A program made the position numbers and the translations under genes. A stretch of 14,569 bases of DNA, from contig CAZDQL010000129.1 of the NCBI GenBank assembly GCA_964507325.1, forward strand, positions 1 to 14,569, given 5' to 3'. The notes beneath the pieces are model-generated. The model was not told the DNA's origin. It was given only the letters and a program-made list of their open reading frames with translations, and did not search any database. The stretch comes from CAZDQL01 sp964507325 (GTDB lineage Bacteria; Planctomycetota; UBA1135; GCA-002686595). Of this stretch, positions 10,101-14,569 are shown piece by piece (the first letter of the stretch is position 1; each line of letters starts with the position of its first letter).

Positions 10101-11138
10101 ATCGTCGATCAACAGGATCGGGATCTCGAGGCTCTGGGTTCCCGCGGGCAGGATCAGAGGGGAGGGGCCCCAGCCGTAGTCCTCGACCTCGCTGGCGGTG
10201 CCCCCCGTCGTGAGGGGCACGCTGACGTCGCGGCCGGAGATCGCCGACAGGGCGAGGGTGAGGGTGGCGCTGCCGCGGTCCTCCGCGACGGTCTGCCCCG
10301 CGGCGGAGAAGGCCAGCGTGGGGGTGGCGTCGTCGTCCAGGAAGGTCGCGGTGTACGCGGTCCGCTCCCCCAGGGTGGCGTTGACGGGAGCGGCCAGGGT
10401 CAAGACCACCGTCTCGTCGTCCTCGTCCAGCGCGTCCTGGATCGGCGTCAGGGCCCGGGTCGCTCTGAGCGAACCGGCGGGGATGACCAGCGGGGAGCTG
10501 TCGATCCCGTAGTCCTCGGGGTCGCCGGCCGTGCCGGTGATGACCAAGGGCAGGGTCACGTCGCGGCCGGAGACCGCCGACAGCTGGGCGGTGACCACCA
10601 GCGCAGCGCCCCCCTCGGGCCCGCTCTGGGCGTCGTCGGTGAAGGTCACCGTCGGGGTGGCGTCGTCGTCCTCGAGGGTCGCCGTGTGCTGCGTGATGGC
10701 TCCCAGGCTCGCGCCGTCGGGGGAGCCCAGGGTGAGGACCACCGTCTCGTCGTCCTCGTCCAGGAGGTCGTCGATCGGTTCGATCGCCAAGGAAGCCCTG
10801 CGCCGGCCGGCGGGGATCGTGATCGGCGAGTCGACGGAGGCGTAGTCGAGGTCCACCTCGGCGCTCCCGCCGAGGGTGAAGGGCACGCTCACGTCCTCGT
10901 CGCTGGCGGCCGACAGCTGCAGGGTCACCACGAGGCGGTCGCCCTCCTCGCCCCCGGCCTGGCTGGCCAGGGTGAGTTCCACTATGGGATCTGCTGAGGG
11001 GGGCACGGAGGTGGCCAGGCCTGGGTGGGTGCTGGCCAAGAGAAGGCCGAGCCCCAGGCCGCCCACCCGAACCCACCGCGGCGCTGGGAGAGTCTCCCGC
11101 GGGGAGGATGTGGCGTCGGAGTCGTTGGTGCGGAGCAT
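7134..11138 (-). CDS. Large secreted Calx-beta repeat / malectin surface protein
   Basis: It has about 1,334 residues from the ATG at 11138. An N-terminal extension of ~24 residues precedes a hydrophobic signal core (about 25-36, 'VGGLGLGLLLAS') with probable cleavage after 'PGLA'. Eight Calx-beta domains (about 51-937) follow, each ~111 aa. Each shows 'DVxVPFTxxGxA', 'DYxxxxSPLVIPAG', 'DDALxExDETVxLTLG', 'ATLG' and a closing 'DDD', the acidic clusters expected to bind Ca2+. Then comes an Ig-like ASH/Hydin-type domain (about 938-1054). A malectin domain (about 1058-1203) has 'NAGPDEYVD', 'DDPLYAVARVG', 'YDVTLHFAEL', 'QRVFDVSLEG' and 'AAIEVRS', a fold known to bind carbohydrate. A last ASH/Hydin-type domain with a Cys pair (CTGSGC) ends the protein. 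No sortase, PEP-CTERM or T9SS-type tail is seen. Likely a Ca2+-stabilised adhesin or carbohydrate-binding matrix protein. An upstream TTG at 11216 is possible but would put the signal core too far in. No good Shine-Dalgarno precedes either start. Confidence 0.85.
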   Translation of the reverse strand: MLRTNDSDATSSPRETLPAPRWVRVGGLGLGLLLASTHPGLATSVPPSADPIVELTLASQAGGEEGDRLVVTLQLSAASDEDVSVPFTLGGSAEVDLDYASVDSPITIPAGRRRASLAIEPIDDLLDEDDETVVLTLGSPDGASLGAITQHTATLEDDDATPTVTFTDDAQSGPEGGAALVVTAQLSAVSGRDVTLPLVITGTAGDPEDYGIDSSPLVIPAGSLRATRALTPIQDALDEDDETVVLTLAAPVNATLGERTAYTATFLDDDATPTLAFSAAGQTVAEDRGSATLTLALSAISGRDVSVPLTTGGTASEVEDYGWGPSPLILPAGTQSLEIPILLIDDLLHEEDETAVFTLGAPTHATLGGTAQHTLTLRDQDAPPDVSFGTSSTTVDEFQGSETIVIELSATAGLEVTVPFTVSGSAGDPEDYGLTPSPVVIPAGESSTQLVLSIVDDALDEEDETVVLTLGTPRNASLGIIDQRTVTLTDDDSPPSVEFELLSQSPGEGVGNVQVGVRLSEASGLDVTVPFTLGGDARDPEDYSAPGEELVIDAGSTEGLLQFAIVDDALPEGDETIELLLETPAHATLGAQTSHTVTLQDDDPPPSVSFAQDSLVASEGAGQLAIGVVLSHPSGLDVSVPYTITGTATSPDDFSVDASPLVIPAGAPGLELMVAPVDDFLYEGDEAIEITLGEPTNATLGAIPAHTLTLTSDDPPPTLSFVDESQSVGEGLGQAAATLQLSVVSGTDVLVPLFVSGSATADKDFALEVNPVAIPQGMLTAEVPVALIADALHEADETVILTLGVPTGAEAGATAVHVLTVSDDDPPPSVGFKTHFQIVEESAGLVGVGVSLSAVSGLDVTVPFYHTGTAEPGADYTISASPLVIPAGSLSQEILVTVVDDGEKEFTERVHLWIDSGGLSNASPGALIEHRLRIKDDEFESELRIPGLRTDVQEFLYPQVRVGESDGPRQVVVTNTQELAIELTGVVLEGEHPEDYSVTPAVPLPVELLPGDSVTFEVDYAPQEGGPRNAVARLVQSPTGDPPSTVDLQATALGPRGAEVVMNAGPDEYVDLQERFWARDHGCTGASAYLTYGGDLPGSGDDPLYAVARVGTAFGYCFPLPDGAYDVTLHFAELEATGALQRVFDVSLEGILTLDDLDLAVVAGPLVPWDSGPLRVDVTGGQLEIDFDAVVGEALVAAIEVRSVPLLESDATTLDFGSLATGEQGHELLTVTNAGLADAELEGITFLLDETCTGSGCAFQVQIDGVTYSGGSSTVDHEVALTLPAGEALEIPVSFSPAESGENRLRFQLRGDFTTLEVVLIGTGTTGKAGRTPR
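8328..10988 (-). repeat. Eight tandem Calx-beta coding repeats (~333 bp period)
   Basis: Acidic 'DDD/DDE' repeat ends recur on the minus strand at about 10665, 10330, 10000, 9664, 9334, 9000, 8668 and 8330, a spacing of ~333 bp or 111 codons. The protein motif is well kept, but the DNA copies differ at many positions, so the units have diverged and recent duplication is not evident. The first unit and the last one are the most divergent; the last lacks the 'DETV' cluster and has 'FTERVHLW' instead. Confidence 0.85.
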
Positions 11139-11285
11139 GGCTTGAAGCAATGCTTGGGGGGAGCCTAGACCGCGTCCGGGGGCACGCCGTCTGAGGCCGA
11201 ACCGATGTCCGAGCAACGGGCTTGTAGTCTGGCGCTATTTTGTTCGACCCGGCCTGCCGGAGCACCACCCGAATCCAACCACCTG

Positions 11286-11305
11286 GCGCCCCCACTCGGG
11301 GGCGC
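11286..11305. repeat. Perfect 8-bp hairpin, GCGCCCCC-actc-GGGGGCGC
   Basis: The two arms are exact reverse complements around a 4-nt loop. It lies about 120 bp past the tldD stop. There is no U-tract on either strand next to it, so a classical intrinsic terminator is not supported. It could still be a GC-rich 3'-end structure for the tldD transcript or a leader hairpin for the Calx-beta gene. Confidence 0.6.
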
Positions 11306-11319
11306 GGCGGCCCCTGACC

Positions 11320-11348
11320 CCTAAAGTCCTTGCTGTAAATGACTTAGG
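11320..11348. repeat. Imperfect inverted repeat CCTAAAGTC ... GACTTAGG
   Basis: The left arm CCTAAAGTC (11320-11328) and right arm GACTTAGG (11341-11348) are complementary apart from one extra A in the left arm, around a 12-nt spacer. It is an AT-richer island in GC-rich DNA, upstream of the Calx-beta gene. It may be an operator or a stem in RNA. Only the symmetry is seen. Confidence 0.4.
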
Positions 11349-11427
11349 TCGGATCCTCATACCGGCACGCGAGGCGCCCAGGGGGGGTTCGAGGGTTTTT
11401 TTTGTCCCCGCGGGTCCCCCGGCGACC

Positions 11428-12897
11428 TCAGACGTCCACGAAGGTCACGCCGCGGAAACGCGCTGGAGCCGCGCCGTGACTCATCTCGGCCACCTGCATC
11501 GGATTGCCCTTGCCGCAGTTGGGCACCCCCCAGAGCTCCCAGTGCTTGCGGTTGCAGATGGCGTCGCAGGAGCGCCAGAACCGAGGCGTGCTCCCCTGAT
11601 AGGTGGGCCGACGCAGCATGCGGCCCAGCCGCCCGCCCTGGATCTCCCACCCGATCTCACAGGTGAACTGGAAGTTCAAGCGACGCTGGTCGATCGACCA
11701 CATGCGCACCGTGTCGGCGAAGACCGCGCCGTCCTCGGTGTTCGCCAGGAGCTCCTCGAAGTCCCACTCCCCCGGTTCGAGGCTGATGTTGGTCATGCGG
11801 ATGATCGGGGGCGAGAACCACCCCTCGGCGCGGGCGGCGCCGCGGGAGCGCTGCTCGCCGATCCTCTGCGCCCACTCCCGTGAGGTGTGGTAGCCGGTGA
11901 AGAGCCCATCGCGCACCAGGTGCCAGCGACCGGACTGCACGCACTCGTCGTCCCACCCGCGCGTGTCGAGGCCTCCGGGCACGGTCGAGTCCGCCACCAG
12001 GTTCACGATCTCCGAACCGTAGCGGAACTCCCCCAGCTTCTCGGTGGTGGCGAAGCTCTTCCCCGCCAGGTCGACCTCGTGACCGAAGACCCGGTCCAGC
12101 TCGTTGGGGTGACCGACCGACTCGTGGATCTGCAGCATGAGCTGGCTGCCCCCCAGGATCAGGGTGCGCTCGCCTCCGGGACAGGGATCGGCGAAGCACA
12201 GGGCGACCGACTCGTCGCGCACTCGCTCGCCGTGGGCGGGCAGGTCCAGGGACTCGATGAACTCCCAGCCCAGGCTCTTGTAGTGCCCGCCGAAGGCAGA
12301 CGGGTAGCTGCGCGTCTCCACCTGCCCGTTGGCGGCGGCGGTGGTCGAGATTCCCGCCCCGCTGCGCACCAACCTCTGGTGGGTGGCGGCGCCCTGGCTG
12401 GAGGCCTGCCACTGCTCCTCGCGCCTCAGGCTGATGCCCGCCTGGCGCACCACCGTCTCGTCGGCGCCGCGCAGGGACTCGTCCGCGGCGCGCAGGAGGT
12501 CCAGCTTGGTCTCCAGGGGCACCACGAAGGGATCCTCGCCCAGGGGGGTGGCGTACTCCCCAACGTGCCCTTCCTCGTCGACGAGCTCCACCGCGGTCGT
12601 GCGCGCCGCGCCACAGGCGCCGGCCACCTTGTCGGCACGCCGCACCAGCTCCGGAATGAGCGCGCGCAGGCTCCCCTCCGGGTCGGCGGAGGGTGCGGGA
12701 GCCGCGGCGAAGCCCCAGGTGCCGCCCTTCAGGAGGTGCACCCCCAGGCCGAACTCGTCGGGGGCGTCGGCCCCCTCCAGGCTCCCGTTCTTGAAGAGCA
12801 GCTCCTCCCGCGAGAGGCGCACGACGCGGGCGTCGGCGTAGTCGGCGCCGGCCTTGAGGGCGCTCTCGACGGCAGCTTGCGCGGTGTCCATCATCAT
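11428..12897 (-). CDS. tldD: TldD-type zinc metallopeptidase (catalytic subunit)
   Basis: It has 489 residues. This is the active subunit of the TldD/TldE heterodimer, a cytosolic peptidase that in E. coli trims unfolded peptides and matures microcin B17. The zinc motif HExxxH is 'HESVGH' (258-263: H258, E259, H263), followed by 'PNELDR'. The third ligand expected near the C-terminus fits Cys461 in 'PNCGKG'. N-terminal 'ALKAGADYADARVVR' and 'EELLFKNGSLEG' are typical of the family's first domain, and length matches E. coli TldD (~480). The first of three consecutive ATGs (12897) is chosen because AAGGAG lies 9 nt upstream, overlapping the TAA stop of the TldE gene. Only 13 bp separate the two genes, so they are co-transcribed. 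No precursor peptide gene is visible beside it, so the substrate here is unknown. Confidence 0.92.
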   Translation of the reverse strand: MMMDTAQAAVESALKAGADYADARVVRLSREELLFKNGSLEGADAPDEFGLGVHLLKGGTWGFAAAPAPSADPEGSLRALIPELVRRADKVAGACGAARTTAVELVDEEGHVGEYATPLGEDPFVVPLETKLDLLRAADESLRGADETVVRQAGISLRREEQWQASSQGAATHQRLVRSGAGISTTAAANGQVETRSYPSAFGGHYKSLGWEFIESLDLPAHGERVRDESVALCFADPCPGGERTLILGGSQLMLQIHESVGHPNELDRVFGHEVDLAGKSFATTEKLGEFRYGSEIVNLVADSTVPGGLDTRGWDDECVQSGRWHLVRDGLFTGYHTSREWAQRIGEQRSRGAARAEGWFSPPIIRMTNISLEPGEWDFEELLANTEDGAVFADTVRMWSIDQRRLNFQFTCEIGWEIQGGRLGRMLRRPTYQGSTPRFWRSCDAICNRKHWELWGVPNCGKGNPMQVAEMSHGAAPARFRGVTFVDV

Positions 12898-12906
12898 CCG
12901 GGAACG

Positions 12907-12912
12907 CTCCTT
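12907..12912 (-). promoter_or_regulatory. Ribosome binding site AAGGAG of tldD
   Basis: On the minus strand AAGGAG overlaps the upstream stop as TAAGGAG and sits 9 nt before the first of three ATG codons. It is the best Shine-Dalgarno match among the complete genes here and decides the start among MMM. Confidence 0.75.
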
Positions 12913-14293
12913 AGAAGTCGGCGGTGGAGGTGAATCGGAAGCGATCGATGCGCAGCGCCGGGCAGACGACCTCGCCGTTGAAGAGCGCGCCGGCCACCTC
13001 GGGGGTGTCGCCGATCCCGCTCACCGCTTGCAGCGCCTCCACCAAGCTCTGGGTGAAGCGCAGGTTCTGGACCGCCCGCGAGACGCGACCGCGCTCGATC
13101 AGGAAGGTGCCGTTGCGCGTCATGCCGGTCAGGACCAGGTCCCGTGGCTCGATCATGTTCGTGTAGTGGAACTGGCTGATCAGCAGCCCTCGCTCCACCC
13201 CGGCGATCAGCTGATCGACGCTCTTCTCGCCGCGGCCCACGACCAGGTTGCCCGCCTGGGGTCCGTGCGGGGTGGGCTGGGGGAGCGCGTGGCCGGTGTT
13301 CTCGACCCCGAGCTTGCGCGCCCAGCGCTCGTCGGTCACCGGCCCCTGCAAGGCTCCCTCCTTCAAGAGACAGGTGCGCTGCCGGGGGCTGCCCTCCCCG
13401 TCGAAGGGCACCCCGGGGTAGACGTCGTTGCCGGCGTCGTCGTGGATCGTCAGCTCCGCGGGGAAGATCTTCTCCCCCACCCGCCCGCACAGGAAGGAGG
13501 AGCGCTCGTGCACCTCGCGCGCGCCGAAGCCGTGATAGCTGGCGAAGAGCAGGAGTGCCGAGACCGCCGCCGGCTCGAGCACCACGGTGTACTCCCCCGC
13601 TTCGATCGGCGCGGGGTCGCGACTGCGCACCGCCTTGTCGACGGCGCGCGCGATCGCCCCGTCGACGTCCAAGCGCTCGACGTTCTGGTGGATCACGGCG
13701 GCCATCCCGGACCCCCCCGCTCCCCGCGCGGAGGCGGTCAAGGCGAAGGCGGCCCGCGTACGAGCCCCGTGCACCGCTCGGCCGGCGGAGTTGACCAGCG
13801 AGCGGGTCGTGGCGGTGGTCTGGATCAGTCCCGCCGGCGCCAGCTCCTGAGCGCTGCAAGCCTCGACCGCCCGGCGCACCCAGGCCGCCTTCTCGCGGAA
13901 GGTGTGGTCCAGCGTGGGGCGCTCCGGAGCGGTCTCGCGCACCTCCACCGGTCCCCCCATCGGCACCAGGTCGCGATTCGGCTCGCTGACCTCGGCCAGG
14001 GTCAGGGCCCGCTGGAGGGCCGCCTGGGCGTCGGCATGGTCGATGCTGCCGGTGCTCGCGCGCGCTTCGCGCCAGCCCGCGAAGACCCCTTGGCCGCCGC
14101 CCTCGGGGGTCAGCCGCACGCGGATCATCAGGTCGTAGCGTTCGCGGTCCGCGGTCTGGGTGGGGCCTTCGTCGGCGAAGCGCACGAAGCGGTCCTCCAC
14201 GCACACCAGGGCGGCCTCGGTCTGGTCCGCGGGACTCGATTCGACGATGTCGCGCAAGAGATCCAGGGCGCGATCGGACTCTAGGACGGCCAT
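12911..14293 (-). CDS. tldE: TldE/PmbA-type subunit of the TldD/TldE peptidase
   Basis: It has 460 residues and belongs to the peptidase U62 (TldD/PmbA) superfamily. It lacks HExxxH, as expected of TldE, the non-zinc partner that forms the heterodimer cavity with TldD. Features: 'LDLLRDIVESSPADQTEAAL' at the N-terminus; 'YTVVLEPAAVSALLLFASYHGFGA' in the middle, at the place where TldD has its zinc helix; and C-terminal 'GLLISQFHYTNMIEPRDLVLTGMTRNGTFLIERG', which matches the family core 'R.G.....NFTG...G.FLIENG'. Length fits PmbA (~450). The ATG at 14293 has only a weak purine stretch upstream (GAGAG). It is the first gene of a two-gene operon transcribed away from tRNA-Ala; a 221-bp region between them must hold both promoters. 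Confidence 0.88.
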   Translation of the reverse strand: MAVLESDRALDLLRDIVESSPADQTEAALVCVEDRFVRFADEGPTQTADRERYDLMIRVRLTPEGGGQGVFAGWREARASTGSIDHADAQAALQRALTLAEVSEPNRDLVPMGGPVEVRETAPERPTLDHTFREKAAWVRRAVEACSAQELAPAGLIQTTATTRSLVNSAGRAVHGARTRAAFALTASARGAGGSGMAAVIHQNVERLDVDGAIARAVDKAVRSRDPAPIEAGEYTVVLEPAAVSALLLFASYHGFGAREVHERSSFLCGRVGEKIFPAELTIHDDAGNDVYPGVPFDGEGSPRQRTCLLKEGALQGPVTDERWARKLGVENTGHALPQPTPHGPQAGNLVVGRGEKSVDQLIAGVERGLLISQFHYTNMIEPRDLVLTGMTRNGTFLIERGRVSRAVQNLRFTQSLVEALQAVSGIGDTPEVAGALFNGEVVCPALRIDRFRFTSTADF

Positions 14294-14442
14294 GCCGCTC
14301 TCGTCTTCCGGATGGGGCCAGGGGGCAGCGCGAGCCCCGTGGGGTGTTGCGGTCGGGCGCCGGGCGGGAAGGCGCCACCTGTGGGCGGCCCAGTCTAACC
14401 GCCGGCCTCACCCCTCCAGGGGGGGATTTCGCCGCGGGGAAG

Positions 14443-14471
14443 TTGACGGAGGGCGGCCTCGGAGCCATCTT
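14443..14471 (+). promoter_or_regulatory. Candidate sigma-70 promoter for tRNA-Ala
   Basis: A TTGACG -35 hexamer (14443-14448, 5 of 6 to consensus), a 17-bp spacer and a CATCTT -10 (14466-14471, 3 of 6) lie ~43 bp before the mature tRNA 5' end. Position and strand suit the tRNA. The weak -10 keeps this tentative. Confidence 0.4.
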
Positions 14472-14514
14472 GTCCCACCCTCCGGTCACCTCGTGGCGCA
14501 GCCGCGGGGCACGT

Positions 14515-14569
<55 letters not shown>

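Larger units (their letters stand above)
11139..11427 (-). other. Intergenic leader between tldD and the Calx-beta gene
   Basis: About 290 bp with no convincing gene. It should hold the end of the TldE-TldD transcript and the promoter and leader of the Calx-beta operon. It contains a perfect 8-bp hairpin (11286-11305), an AT-richer imperfect inverted repeat (11320-11348) and a run of eight T on the plus strand (11396-11403). I cannot assign -35/-10 boxes with confidence. The sequence from 11139 to 11216 is an in-frame extension of the Calx-beta gene from a TTG codon and could be coding if that start is used. Confidence 0.5.

Noticed and set aside
8328..10988. Periodic array considered as a DNA-level repeat such as CRISPR or satellite
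   Set aside because: The ~333-bp period equals a Calx-beta domain, the frame is open throughout, and the units vary at the DNA level, so the repetition is protein-level.
8349..10997. An 882-codon open frame on the plus strand opposite the Calx-beta repeats
   Set aside because: It mirrors the GC-biased, periodic repeat codons (GAC clusters read as GTC/Val on the other strand). Its product is low-complexity and repetitive, with no recognisable motif, while the minus strand encodes clear Calx-beta domains.
11139..11216. TTG start for the Calx-beta gene, 26 codons upstream of the ATG
   Set aside because: It would place the signal-peptide core about 50 residues from the N-terminus and has no Shine-Dalgarno. 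The ATG at 11138 is more plausible, though its RBS is also poor.
11396..11403. Run of eight T on the plus strand as an intrinsic terminator
   Set aside because: No stable stem directly precedes it, and no plus-strand gene ends there. For the minus-strand tldD transcript it reads as A8, not U8.

Overview
The window is GC-rich (well above 65% by eye) bacterial chromosomal DNA. Nine of the ten protein genes are complete. All ten lie on the minus strand and read right to left. The only plus-strand gene is a tRNA-Ala(GGC) at the right edge, cut by the window end. Secreted Calx-beta/malectin proteins, a cupredoxin lipoprotein of the methylamine-utilization-like family, strict GC-ending codons and patchy Shine-Dalgarno use together suggest Planctomycetota or a similar environmental Gram-negative lineage. 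That placement is inference; nothing here is a decisive taxonomic marker.

Right block (11428-14569): tRNA-Ala is divergent from a two-gene TldE-TldD operon encoding the two subunits of the heterodimeric TldD/TldE zinc peptidase. TldD carries HExxxH; TldE lacks it. A ~290-bp leader/intergenic stretch (11139-11427) with two inverted repeats separates this operon from the next.

Central block (1016-11138): a tightly packed run of six genes. In transcription order they are: a ~1,330-residue secreted protein with eight Calx-beta repeats, a malectin domain and two Ig-like (ASH/Hydin-type) domains; an RNase II/R-family exoribonuclease with an unusually short N-terminus; a type-1-copper (cupredoxin) lipoprotein; a polytopic GT-C-like membrane protein; a stand-alone NAD(P)HX epimerase; and a GT39-type membrane glycosyltransferase with C-terminal TPRs. 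Gaps are 3 and 37 bp, then overlaps of 11 and 4 bp, then a gap of about 24 bp, which suggests one transcript. Four of the six act at or outside the cytoplasmic membrane, so envelope or surface work (adhesion, glycosylation, redox) is the common thread. The RNase and the epimerase look like housekeeping passengers.

Left block (1-949): a small secreted protein of unknown function with a possible promoter of its own, then the first 47 codons of a zinc-ribbon protein resembling the N-terminus of insertion-sequence transposases. Its ribosome binding site lies inside a perfect 11-bp inverted repeat, the most noteworthy local signal in the window.

I see no CRISPR array, no rRNA, no complete mobile element and no clear defence system. 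Apart from the zinc-ribbon gene the window reads as ordinary core or accessory chromosome.
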